DNA from: Halalkalicoccus jeotgali B3
GTDB lineage: Archaea; Halobacteriota; Halobacteria; Halobacteriales; Halalkalicoccaceae
Assembly: GCF_000196895.1 (NCBI RefSeq)
Contig: NC_014297.1
Span: 1,873,328 to 1,937,327 of the forward strand
DNA: 64,000 bases
Direction: 5' to 3'
Made by a program: the position numbers and the translations under genes. This document shows positions 24,508-33,080 of the stretch, piece after piece. Under the pieces are notes generated by a model. The model saw nothing but the letters and a program-made list of their open reading frames with translations. It ran no database searches and was not told the DNA's origin. Numbering within the stretch: position 1 is the stretch's first letter; each line of letters opens with the position of its first letter.

Positions 24508-27002
24508 CAGCGGATGATCTTCTCCCGGTCGGAATCGAACAGCGGCTCCTCGGCGACCGTCACGGGGTAGCGCTTGCCCTCGAACTCGGTTTCGAGGGCG
24601 ACGCCAGCCTCCGCGTACTCGGGTGGGAGGTAGCCGTAGGCGATACCGGCGTCGATGCTGTAGCCGTAGTCTGCGGCCTTCACGTGGCCGAGGACCTCCT
24701 CGCCGTCGAGGATCGGCGTGCCGCCGTCGACGATCTCACCGTCCCTATCGAACGTCATCGGGACGATCTCGCGGTCGAGATCCGTCTCTCTCGCCTCGAC
24801 GAGCGCATCCCGCCCGATGAAGTCGGTATCAGTATCGACCGCGAAGCCGATCCCCGCCTCGTCGGGGTCGTGTTCGGGCGTGAGGTCGGTCCCCCACAGC
24901 CGGTAGCCCTTCTCCAATCGAAGGGACCCGAGGAAGGCGCCGTTGCCGAGCGCGACCATGTCGTGTTCTCTTCCCTGTTCCCAGATGAGGTCCCAGAGCC
25001 GCCCGCCGTACTCGGTGGGCGCGTACAGCTCCCAGCCCAGTTCGCCGACATACGAGACCCGCAGTGCGAGGACGGGGATGGAATCGATGTAGAACTCCTT
25101 GGCGCGGAAGTAGCCGAAGGCGTCGTTCGAGAGATCCTCCTCGGTCAGCGGCTGGAGCACCTCCCGCGCGTTGGGTCCCCAGACGCCCAGTCCACACTGA
25201 TCGGAGACGTGGGCGTCGATCCGCACGTCGTCGGGCGCGTGCTCGCGGATCCAGCGGGTGTGCTCGGTCGCCGACGCGCCGCCACCGGTCGTTGCCACGA
25301 AGCGGTTCTCGCCCAGCCGGGTGACCGCCATGTCCGCCAGCACCCCGCCGTCGTGATCGAGCATCGGGCTGTAGCGCACCTGGCCGACCGAGCTGTCGAG
25401 GTCGTTCGCGAACAGGTGCTGGACGCAATCGAGCGCCCCCTCGCCGGTGATCTCGATTCCCGTGTACCGCGAGAGGTCGTAGATCCCGACGCCGTCTCGA
25501 ACGGCCTGGTGTTCGGCCCCCTGAATGGGCGACCAGCCCTGCGAGAGCCAACCCGACCGGTCGGGCACGTCGTACTCCTCGAGTAGGGACTCATTATCGC
25601 CGTACCACTGGGGGACCTCCCAGCCACCCGCCTCGAAGAACTCGGCCCCGAGTGCCTTCTGGCGTTCGTAGAAGGGGCTGCGGCGCAGGCCGCGCTGCTC
25701 GACGGGCTGTTCGTTCGGGTGGAGCAGCTGGTAGACCTCCTGGTACTGCTGGCCGCCGCGGGCGTACGAAAAGGCCCGGCTACCCGAATGGGGCTGGAAC
25801 CGCTCGATGTGCGCCCCGCTGATGTCGACCTTCGTGCCATCCAATCGGGGAACGCCCTCGTCCATCAACGAGGCGACGACGCTGCCGACACCGCCCGATT
25901 GGGTCACCCAGACCGCAAGCGCCCACCACAGCCCGTCGATATCCTCCGTCTCGCCGAGGATCGGCATTCCGTCCGGCGTAAAGGAGAACATCCCGTTGAA
26001 CGCGCGCTCGAACCCGACCTCGTCGAAGGCGGGGACGAGTTCGCGGGCGGCGTCGTAGGCGGATTTGTCGATGTCCGGGTGGGTCGGCTCGTAGAAGTGT
26101 TCCTCGGTGAACTCCCGGATCGAGGGCATCTCCTCGGCCTCCTCGGGCGCGCGGATGTCCTCGGGGTCCACCAGGAGAGGCTCGTGATCGTACGAGCCGA
26201 TCCCGTACGAGTCGCCGTGCTGGCGGAAATAGAGGGAATAATCTTGGTGGCGCAGGATCGGCTGTTCGAGCTCCTCGCTCGCGCCCGCGAGTTTCTCCAT
26301 GGGTTCGCTCACGAGGTACTGGTGGGCACAGGGGACCAGGGGAACGTCGACGCCGACCATCTCGCCGAACAGCGGCCCCCAGATGTTCGTCGCCACGAGC
26401 ACCTCCTCCGCTTCGATGCGCCCGTTGTCGGTGACGACCGCTTCGACTCCGTCACTACCGGTCTCGACGTCGGTGACGGTGGTGTGGCCGTAGAACTCCG
26501 CGGCACCCCTATCCTCGGCCGCGTGGGCCATCGCCGCCGAGGCATCGACCGCGTGAGCCTTGCCGTCACTCGGAACGTAGTAGCCGCCGTGGATAACCGA
26601 GGAATCGATCTGCGGGATCTCCGCGGCGACCTCGTCGGGTGAGAGCAGCTCGCCACCCTCGACCCCCCACGAGCGGCCGTATTCGCGCTTTCGCTGCAGG
26701 TAGTCCCACCGTTCCTCGGTGTAGGCGACCTCGATACCGCCACAGTCGGCGAAGCTATCGAGGTCGCCGTAGAGGTCGACGGTGTACTGTGCGAGCCGGC
26801 TCATCAGTTCGTTCTCGGTCGTCTGAAAGACCAGTCCCGGGGCGTGGGAGGTCGATCCGCCCGTCTCGAAGAGGGGCCCCTGGTCGACGACGACGATTTC
26901 CTCGCGGCCCTGCTCGGCGAGGTGGTAGGCGGTGCTACAGCCGACGCAGCCGGCTCCGATGATGACGGTTTCGGCACTCCGTGGGAGCGTCTCGGCGCTC
27001 AT
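24507..27002 (-). CDS. Dimethylglycine oxidase/dehydrogenase-like FAD + GcvT protein
   Basis: An 831-residue two-part enzyme. Residues 1-390 are a DAO-type FAD domain: VIIGAGCVGCSTAYHLAEQG and GGSTSHAPGLVFQTT, whose His is at the covalent-FAD position of dimethylglycine dehydrogenase. Residues from about 430 form the tetrahydrofolate-binding GcvT domain (RYTGIEITGEGALDCVQ, FVATTGGGASATEHTRWI, LRLEKGYRLWGTDL) with a GcvT C-terminal barrel. It demethylates dimethylglycine or sarcosine and transfers the carbon to folate. Start is ATG 27002, two codons inside a GTG at 27008. It is coupled to the ammonia-lyase. Confidence 0.9.
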   Translation of the reverse strand: MSAETLPRSAETVIIGAGCVGCSTAYHLAEQGREEIVVVDQGPLFETGGSTSHAPGLVFQTTENELMSRLAQYTVDLYGDLDSFADCGGIEVAYTEERWDYLQRKREYGRSWGVEGGELLSPDEVAAEIPQIDSSVIHGGYYVPSDGKAHAVDASAAMAHAAEDRGAAEFYGHTTVTDVETGSDGVEAVVTDNGRIEAEEVLVATNIWGPLFGEMVGVDVPLVPCAHQYLVSEPMEKLAGASEELEQPILRHQDYSLYFRQHGDSYGIGSYDHEPLLVDPEDIRAPEEAEEMPSIREFTEEHFYEPTHPDIDKSAYDAARELVPAFDEVGFERAFNGMFSFTPDGMPILGETEDIDGLWWALAVWVTQSGGVGSVVASLMDEGVPRLDGTKVDISGAHIERFQPHSGSRAFSYARGGQQYQEVYQLLHPNEQPVEQRGLRRSPFYERQKALGAEFFEAGGWEVPQWYGDNESLLEEYDVPDRSGWLSQGWSPIQGAEHQAVRDGVGIYDLSRYTGIEITGEGALDCVQHLFANDLDSSVGQVRYSPMLDHDGGVLADMAVTRLGENRFVATTGGGASATEHTRWIREHAPDDVRIDAHVSDQCGLGVWGPNAREVLQPLTEEDLSNDAFGYFRAKEFYIDSIPVLALRVSYVGELGWELYAPTEYGGRLWDLIWEQGREHDMVALGNGAFLGSLRLEKGYRLWGTDLTPEHDPDEAGIGFAVDTDTDFIGRDALVEARETDLDREIVPMTFDRDGEIVDGGTPILDGEEVLGHVKAADYGYSIDAGIAYGYLPPEYAEAGVALETEFEGKRYPVTVAEEPLFDSDREKIIR

Positions 27003-27051
27003 ATGCACTGTGGTCGTCCCACCAGCACATTAAGTGTCACGGTCACACGGC

Positions 27052-27864
27052 TCACGACCGTGGCTCGGTTCCGTTCCCGGCGAGTTCGCGTTCGAGGTCG
27101 CGGGCGGTCTCGACGACGAGTTCGGCGGCCGCCGTCTCGAGGCCCTCGCTCTCGCGCCGATAGGTCGGAACGGACATACCCAGTGCTCCCAGGGGCGACC
27201 CGTCGGGGTTCGCAACGACGACCCCGACCGCACACAAGCCGTCGACGTACTCCTCGTCCGCGACCGCGTACCCGCGCTCGCGCGTGCGGTCGAGATCGGC
27301 GGCGAGCGCCTCCCGGTCGGTGATCGTATTCGCCGTGCGCGCGGGCAGTCCCCAGCGATCGAGGACGGCTTCGATGCGCTCGTCGGGCAACGCCGCGAGC
27401 AGCGCCTTCCCGGCTGCCGTACAGTGCATGTGGTAGTACGTCCCCGAGTGCGAGAGGTCGCTGCTCGACGTGACGAGGTCCTCCCGATAGCTGTTCTGGG
27501 GATGGTACGACTCGTAGACCGTGATCGTCCGCCCGTCGTTTTCGACGACGAAATCGGCCTCCTCGTCGGTTCGCTCCGCGAGCTCCCGGACCGCGCGGCC
27601 GGCCAGCCGATAGCCCCGCTTTCGCAGGCGGGCGTACTCGCCGTGGTGATGGAACTTCAGCCCAATATGATATCGTTCGCCCTCCTTTTCGAGATAACCG
27701 TGCGAGGCGAGGGTTCTCAGGTGCTTGTAGACGGTGCTCTTCGCGAGGCCGAACTCCGCGACGAGTTCCGCAAGCGTCGCCCCATCCCGGCGTTGGATCG
27801 CCTCCACGATGGCGAACGACCGCTCGGTCGTCCGCACCCCGTCAGGCACGTGGTCCGTTGACAT
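27052..27864 (-). CDS. IclR-family transcriptional regulator
   Basis: A 270-residue regulator. The N-terminal winged helix is GATLAELVAEFGLAKSTVYK with LRTLASHGYL; the C-terminal IclR effector domain includes HCTAAGKALLAALP and GLCAVGVVVANPDGSPLGAL. It lies just upstream of the dimethylglycine oxidase operon and divergent from the Rieske oxygenase, so it is the likely controller of this catabolic cluster. A TATA element (TTTTATACT on the minus strand, about 27888-27896) lies about 28 bases upstream of the ATG, fitting a leaderless mRNA. Confidence 0.92.
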   Translation of the reverse strand: MSTDHVPDGVRTTERSFAIVEAIQRRDGATLAELVAEFGLAKSTVYKHLRTLASHGYLEKEGERYHIGLKFHHHGEYARLRKRGYRLAGRAVRELAERTDEEADFVVENDGRTITVYESYHPQNSYREDLVTSSSDLSHSGTYYHMHCTAAGKALLAALPDERIEAVLDRWGLPARTANTITDREALAADLDRTRERGYAVADEEYVDGLCAVGVVVANPDGSPLGALGMSVPTYRRESEGLETAAAELVVETARDLERELAGNGTEPRS

Positions 27865-28226
27865 ACGACTCGATGCACGCCCAGAGTATAAAATGGTTCG
27901 GGCGTGTCGAACCGGTTCCTCCGGACCGGCGTTCGGACCCCGAATCCGGACGCGTCGGTTGTCCCGCGTTTCGTTCGCCGGTTCGATATAGCCGAACGAC
28001 TCGGGCGTTCCCGCCCCGACCGCCCCCGTCCCGCGTCCGTGACGGGCAGAAGATTACACCAGTACTGGTGTAATTATCCCTGTCGGCACCGGACGAGCGT
28101 CGACGAAGCGCCGCGAGACGGCGCGATTCGGTTCGGCTCAACGAAACCACGGTCGTTTCACGGAATCGTGAGGGTCGGTATCGTGCCACCAACTTTTTTA
28201 TGCACCGCCGGTGTACTGAGGAGCAC
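27865..28226. other. Divergent iclR / Rieske control region
   Basis: These 362 bases separate divergent starts. They contain the iclR TATA box (27888-27896), a perfect 22-base palindrome (28053-28074) and a T-rich promoter for the Rieske gene (ACTTTTTTATGC, about 28192-28203). No gene is seen. Confidence 0.6.
28053..28074. promoter_or_regulatory. Perfect 22-bp palindrome, candidate IclR operator
   Basis: The half-site ATTACACCAGT is followed directly by its exact reverse complement. It lies between the divergent iclR and Rieske genes, about 150 bases from the Rieske start and 190 from the iclR start. Palindromic operators are normal for IclR dimers; the assignment is by position only. Confidence 0.55.
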
Positions 28227-29364
28227 ATGACGCGGTGGAACGACGGGACCGACGCGACCGCGTCGGTCAGCCCCGACATAACCGAGGAGACGAACGCACT
28301 ACCGGCCAGATACTTCACCGACCCGGCGGTCCACGAGATGGAGAAGGAGAAAAATCTTCTCCAGATACTGGATGTACGCGGGCCACGCGACCACCATCGA
28401 GGAGCCCGGCGATTACTTCACCCGTACGATCGGTGGCAAGCAGATCGTCATCGTTCGCGATAAGGACCGCGAGATACGGGCCTTTTACAACGTCTGTGCT
28501 CACCGCGGGTCGAAGATGGTCGAGGACACGCCGATGACCGACCCGGGCAACACGAACGGGATCCGGTGTCCGTACCACCTCTGGACGTACGATCTCGACG
28601 GGCGGCTCCGGAGCACACCCCAGAGCTTCGAGACGGCAGGGATGAACCGCGACCTCGAGGACGAGGACGTCCCCGAACTCGACCCGAAGCGAAACGGGTT
28701 GATGGAGGTACACCTCGATTCGATCGGCCCGCTCGTGTTCGTCAACTTCGCGGACGATCCGGCCCCCCTCGCCGAACAGGCCGGCACGCTGAAAGAAGAA
28801 CTCGAGTCGTTCCCGCTCGAGGAGTACGAACTGGCCCGCCGCTACGTCTCGGAGGTCGAGTGCAACTGGAAGACGTTCAGTGGAAATTATTCGGAGTGCG
28901 ATCACTGTCAGGCCAACCATCAGGACTGGATCAAAGGGATCTCGCTCGCTGAATCCGAACTCGTCGTCGACGACCACTACTGGGTGTTGCATTACACTCA
29001 CGACGAGGGCGTCGAGGCCGACGAGGCGCTGGTCGAGGGCGAGGCCCGGTTTTACTACTTCTGGCCGAACTTCACGCTTAACATGTACGGCAACGCCGAC
29101 GGCTACGGCACTTACATCATCGATCCCATCGACGAGGGGCGCTTCCAGTTGATCGCGGACTACTACTTCAGGGACGAGGAGTTGAGCGACGAGGAAGCGG
29201 AGTTCGTCCAGTTGAGCCGCAAGCTCCAGGAGGAGGACTTCGAGCTCGTCGAACGGCAGTACGAGGGGCTGAAATCGGGTGCGCTCGCACAGGGGCAACT
29301 GGGGCCGAACGAACACACCGTCCACCGCCTCCACCGCCTCGCACAGGAGGCCTACGAGGCCTGA
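28227..29364 (+). pseudogene. Rieske aromatic-ring-hydroxylase-type oxygenase (GbcA-like), one-base frameshift
   Basis: Corrected, it encodes about 378 residues. The N-terminal part from ATG 28227 (MTRWNDGTD) runs to EKEK at a run of five A at 28350-28354. Dropping one A continues as IFSRYWMYAGHATTIEEPGD, which is the normal start of the Rieske domain. Beyond it the frame is intact: Rieske ligands CAHRG and CPYHLWTYDLDG, then the mononuclear iron site SECDHCQANH. The family demethylates quaternary amines such as glycine betaine or stachydrine. An internal ATG at 28372 would yield 330 residues lacking the first 47. Sequencing error, pseudogene and slippage at the A-run are all open. Confidence 0.82.
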
Positions 29365-29366
29365 GG

Positions 29367-29750
29367 ATGAGCGACCGGGACCGGGATCGGCAGTCGTTCG
29401 TCGTCTGCGAGGCGTGTGACGTCACGAAGGCGGTCGAGGACCCCAACGACGCGGTGTCCTTCTACCGGCGTCATCACTCGATCACCGCCCACGATGTCGA
29501 GTGGGGGTGGGCCGACTTCAAGGGGCTCGACGCCGGTAGATCGGACGAGGACCTCGTCTCGGTGATCGCCGGGCTCGAAGAGCGCTTCGCAGAGGGCGTG
29601 CCGCTGGGCCTCCTCAGCGCGGCGATGGCGGACCGGGGCCGAACCGTCGGCGAGACGCTGGCGGCGGTCCGGTCGCTCCGCCTGGAGGGCGAACTGTACG
29701 AACCGCGCGACGACCACGTCCGACTCACTCGATCGCCGACCCGAGCGTGA
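29367..29750 (+). CDS. Unknown protein coupled to the Rieske oxygenase (127 aa)
   Basis: The ATG lies two bases after the oxygenase stop, so it is cotranscribed and probably coupled. The N-terminus has one Cys pair (VCEACDV, Cys14/Cys17) but no second knuckle. The C-terminal half, FAEGVPLGLLSAAMADRGRT then LRLEGELYEPRDDHVRLT, looks like a small winged helix. I do not recognise the family. A regulatory or subunit role linked to the oxygenase is possible from position only. Confidence 0.65.
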   Translation: MSDRDRDRQSFVVCEACDVTKAVEDPNDAVSFYRRHHSITAHDVEWGWADFKGLDAGRSDEDLVSVIAGLEERFAEGVPLGLLSAAMADRGRTVGETLAAVRSLRLEGELYEPRDDHVRLTRSPTRA

Positions 29751-30140
29751 CCGGTTCGAGGGGTATCTGTCGTTTAGATCGTAATACGCGTTGTCGAACT
29801 TCTACACGATCCTTTCCATGATCGGATAGGAAAATTGCCGGAAGGTTCGGGCGACCGTGCACGCGGGCGCTTGCGGCGGCGAAGGCAACGATCACGGGAC
29901 GGGTAATTCAAAATCGGATCGAGGACGAACCGATTTCGGGCACCTGATACAGGGTCGGTGCGGGGGTATCAGTGACCGGAGCGATCGTCGAACCTATCGT
30001 TCGAATACACTATTCAAACTCTCGAACTGAGAGCGGATCGGTCCAAAATCAGAAACGCCTCGCGTTCGAACCGACTAAACCTGTTGATTGAGTAACTATT
30101 TGTCGGTGCGGGTCGGTATGGACGGTGGGAGGATCCATCG
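29751..30140. other. Non-coding gap, AT-richer than its surroundings
   Basis: 390 bases with no credible ORF. An imperfect dyad (TTTCC...GGAAA, about 29813-29834) and several TTCGAA-like strings are present. The promoter of the downstream Usp gene should lie near 30090-30110 (GAGTAACTATTTG). Confidence 0.45.
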
Positions 30141-30560
30141 ATGTACCAGACGATACTCGTTCCGATCGACGGCAGCGAACCGGCAAACCGGGCGGTCGAG
30201 CACGCCCTCGACCTCGCGGAGAACTACGGGGCGGCGATCCATACGCTGCACGTCGTCGATACGGCCCGCTACGGCGAACCGACGCTGAGCAGCGCCGAGA
30301 TCGTCCTCAACGAACTCGAAGAGCGCGGCTACGGCCTCCTCGAGGAGGTCGCGGATCTGGCGGACGACCGGGCGGTGGTGGCCGGGACCCGGCTCTGTCG
30401 GGGGCGGCCACAACAGGAGATCCTCGAGTATGCCGACGAGATCGACGCCGACCTCATCGTCCTCGGGAGTCGGGGACAGTCCCACCAGCTCGGCGGTCAC
30501 ATAGGTAGCGTGGCCGAGCGTGTCGTTCGGAGCGCGGACCGTCCCGTCCTGACCACGTAG
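30141..30560 (+). CDS. Universal stress protein (UspA)
   Basis: A 139-residue single Usp domain. It starts TILVPIDGSEPANRAVEHAL and has a clear ATP-binding loop, GSRGQSHQLGGHIGSVAERV, then PVLTT. It is the third Usp gene within 12 kb. Confidence 0.93.
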   Translation: MYQTILVPIDGSEPANRAVEHALDLAENYGAAIHTLHVVDTARYGEPTLSSAEIVLNELEERGYGLLEEVADLADDRAVVAGTRLCRGRPQQEILEYADEIDADLIVLGSRGQSHQLGGHIGSVAERVVRSADRPVLTT

Positions 30561-30629
30561 GTCGCCAGATAAGTTTCAATTCGCCGTCGCGACCGGGGGA
30601 TTTTCTACGGGGGAGGACCTACGTGAACC

Positions 30630-31073
30630 ATGGGTTCCCTGCGTTGGGTACGGATGGAAGGGGAGGAACTGGACGCGTTTCTCGGCCGGGGCGGGACGGG
30701 CGTGCTCTCGTTTTCGACCGAGGGCGAGCAGTCGCCGTTCTCGATCCCGGTATCCTACGGCTACACCGCCGACTCCGGGACGTTCTACTTCCGGCTGGCG
30801 TTCCCGCCGGGAAGCACCAAGGCGACAGTCATCGACAGGCCCGTCACGTTCGTCGTCCACGAGCACACCGACGAGGGGTGGCAGAGCGTGGTCGCGTCGG
30901 GACGGGTCGAGGGGATCGACGGCCAGCCCTACGAATCGACGGTCGTTCAGGAGCTATGGGCGGTCCGGATCCCGTCGGTCGACGTCTTCGACCGACCTCC
31001 CGAGGACGTCGCCTTCCGTCACTTCCGACTGGTCCCCGAGACGCTGCAGGGCCGAACTGAGTTTACCGACTGA
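30630..31073 (+). CDS. Pyridoxamine 5'-phosphate oxidase-like flavin-binding protein
   Basis: A 147-residue split-barrel protein of the PNPOx-like/FMN-binding class. GVLSFSTEGEQSPFSIPVSY, TFYFRLAFPPGSTKA and PVTFVVHE make the flavin barrel, and SVVASGRVEGIDG is a conserved turn. Related haloarchaeal proteins are uncharacterised; F420 or FMN binding is plausible. Its stop region overlaps the convergent winged-helix gene by 11 bases. Confidence 0.8.
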   Translation: MGSLRWVRMEGEELDAFLGRGGTGVLSFSTEGEQSPFSIPVSYGYTADSGTFYFRLAFPPGSTKATVIDRPVTFVVHEHTDEGWQSVVASGRVEGIDGQPYESTVVQELWAVRIPSVDVFDRPPEDVAFRHFRLVPETLQGRTEFTD

Positions 31074-31302
31074 TCTGTGTACAGACGTACTCGGCGTTGC
31101 GGCGCTCGACGAGGCCGTTGCGCGCGAGCGTCCGGAGCAGCGGGTACAGGGTGACCTTCCGCATCCGGAGGCCCGTCTGGAGTTCGTCTATCGTCGCGCC
31201 GTTCTCGACGATCAGATAGAGGTAGACCAGTTTCGCGCCGGTCGATCCGACCTCGTCGGGAAGCGTCGCGACCGGTCCGAGACGGTCTGGCTGGGGGTCC
31301 AT
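31063..31302 (-). CDS. Small winged-helix DNA-binding protein
   Basis: 79 residues forming one winged helix: TGAKLVYLYLIVENGATIDE, then GLRMRKVTLYPLLRTLARNG and LVERRNAEYVC, as in TrmB/MarR-type haloarchaeal regulators without an effector domain. It is convergent with and overlaps the PNPOx-like gene. The target is unknown. Confidence 0.78.
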   Translation of the reverse strand: MDPQPDRLGPVATLPDEVGSTGAKLVYLYLIVENGATIDELQTGLRMRKVTLYPLLRTLARNGLVERRNAEYVCTQISR

Positions 31303-31380
31303 CGATGGACTAGTTGACCCGCTGTCACGTAAACGTACCGCCAGTGCCGCCAGCGTGAAAACGGCGTGCGATCGCGGGCG

Positions 31381-31893
31381 TCAGTCGTCCGCGTTCGATC
31401 CCGCGGGGTCACGCTCCGAGGCCTCGAACAGGCCGCCGACGGTCATCACGGCGCCGAGCAACACCCAATCTTTGATGATGTAGACGCCCTCGAACGACGG
31501 CCCGTACGGGAAGTACGAGAACGTCTGTTCCGGGAACACCGCCAGCGGCAGCATGACGACCGCCGCGTGGGACGCCAGCAGGACCGCCGCGAGCCGGAGG
31601 GTCCGCCGGGAGAGCAACGCGAGGCCGACCGCGACCTCCCAGCCACCAAGGGCCACCCGAAAGACCTCGATCGGCACGAACGGGAACATCTCGGCGACGA
31701 GTCCCGCGGTCGGGCTCGTTCCCGTCATCGTCAGCAGGCCGAACCAGACGTAGACGGCCACTAGCGCGTACCGCAGCATCGTGAGGCTGTGGTCCTCAAC
31801 GAACGCGAGGAACGTCCGTTCGATCTCCGCGCCGAACTCGGCCATGCTCTGTCGTGTGGTTCGGTTCAGGGTGTCGTCGGATTTCAGGCTCAT
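31381..31893 (-). CDS. DoxX-family membrane protein (downstream copy)
   Basis: A 170-residue protein with four predicted helices: LRYALVAVYVWFGLLTMTG, VALGGWEVAVGLALLS, LAAVLLASHAAVVMLPLAVF and VYIIKDWVLLGAVMTVGG. The layout matches DoxX/DoxD. Some family members form part of quinol oxidases, others have no assigned role. Its ATG overlaps the stop of the upstream paralogue by four bases. Confidence 0.82.
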   Translation of the reverse strand: MSLKSDDTLNRTTRQSMAEFGAEIERTFLAFVEDHSLTMLRYALVAVYVWFGLLTMTGTSPTAGLVAEMFPFVPIEVFRVALGGWEVAVGLALLSRRTLRLAAVLLASHAAVVMLPLAVFPEQTFSYFPYGPSFEGVYIIKDWVLLGAVMTVGGLFEASERDPAGSNADD

Positions 31894-32390
31894 TGGTCGT
31901 CCTCCAGATCGACTTTGGCTAACACGACGAGACCGCTACTCAACAGCACCCAGTTCTTGATGATGTACGCCCCGATCGCCGTCGGAATGAACGGGAACTG
32001 CGAGAACGTCATCCCGGGTGCACTGAACAGCGGGATCATCGTCCCGAGCATCTGGAACACCATCAGGTACACCGCGAAGCGAAGGGTGCGGTTGAACAGC
32101 AGGCCGACGCCGACGAGGGCCTCCCACCACCCGAGAACGGGGAAGAAGATATCGAACGGGAGGAAGAAGATCCCGGTTTCGACGACTGGGTTGGCCGGAC
32201 TCACGCCGAAGGGCTTGACGATCCCGAACCAGAAAAACACCATCGCGAGTGCGTATCTGAGAAACGAAACGCCGTGGGCGGCGAACCACGTCTCCAGTAA
32301 GCGATCCGCCCCACGGAGCTTTCTCTGTATCGACCCGACGAACGACAGTCCGGCGTCCGTCGGTTGGTCGCTGTTCACGTCTGCGCTCAT
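31890..32390 (-). CDS. DoxX-family membrane protein (upstream copy)
   Basis: A 166-residue paralogue of the next gene, with matching landmarks: LRYALAMVFFWFGIVKPFG, LGWWEALVGVGLLFN, and AYIIKNWVLLSSGLVVLA near the C-terminus. The start at 32390 (MSADVNS) is supported by the TATA element TTTATAT on the minus strand about 30 bases upstream (32419-32425), indicating a leaderless mRNA. The pair probably forms a heteromer (inference). Confidence 0.83.
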   Translation of the reverse strand: MSADVNSDQPTDAGLSFVGSIQRKLRGADRLLETWFAAHGVSFLRYALAMVFFWFGIVKPFGVSPANPVVETGIFFLPFDIFFPVLGWWEALVGVGLLFNRTLRFAVYLMVFQMLGTMIPLFSAPGMTFSQFPFIPTAIGAYIIKNWVLLSSGLVVLAKVDLEDDQ

Positions 32391-33080
32391 GGTCGAGTAG
32401 GAATCGGTCGGTCGACGGATATAAACCCTCGCGCTGGATTTTTCGGCTCCATACCACCTAGTATAGGAAACCCGTTCTGTCGTAATCGCCCGACTGCATG
32501 GGGATCTTTGCGGAAGTATAATTGCATGTCCAGAACGGTATGTGACGGTTCGGGTAGAAGAACGCGTTTCAAAAGTCATCATTGAGACTGAATTGTTGGA
32601 TCGTGTTCAGGTACGGCTCTCCACTGTGGTGACGAACATGCGTCGTGGCGCCGTTGCGGACCGAACCCCGTCCGAACGCCCGAAACCGTCGCTTGGAGGC
32701 CCGTAAGCCGATTCGACCGGCCACCGTGTGGATCGGTGGCTCGCCTCATCAGGAGGACGGCCCCGGTCCGACTGTCGTAGATGATACTCGATTGAACAGT
32801 CCGGCGTGGGCCTGCCGGGGAGCCGTCAGTTCCGGGTCGGGCTCCTCGAAACGACGCCGGACACACCGTGAGGCGGTCGGGCGGTATCGAGCGGCCTGGC
32901 GAGAGGGGGCGGCCGGTAGGCACGACCTGACGGTCGTCCGCCGAGGACCGGCGGCGCACGGACGCCAGTAAGTGGACGCTACGGACGGCTCGCGGGTCCG
33001 TTCTCGATAGGAGACCAATTACAATCGGGCTATCACGAGTGGAGGTGAGTGCTGGAAGCGGTCCAGTATCGGAGGATACA
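32391..33080. other. 690-base non-coding stretch
   Basis: The left end holds the DoxX promoter (32419-32425). A second TATA-like string, AAGTATAATTGC (about 32514-32525), faces right but leads only to a 19-codon frame. From 32640 on the sequence is GC-rich and its open frames encode basic products unlike haloarchaeal proteins, so they are not called. GGAGGATACA just before 33081 is the ribosome site of the next gene. Confidence 0.5.
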
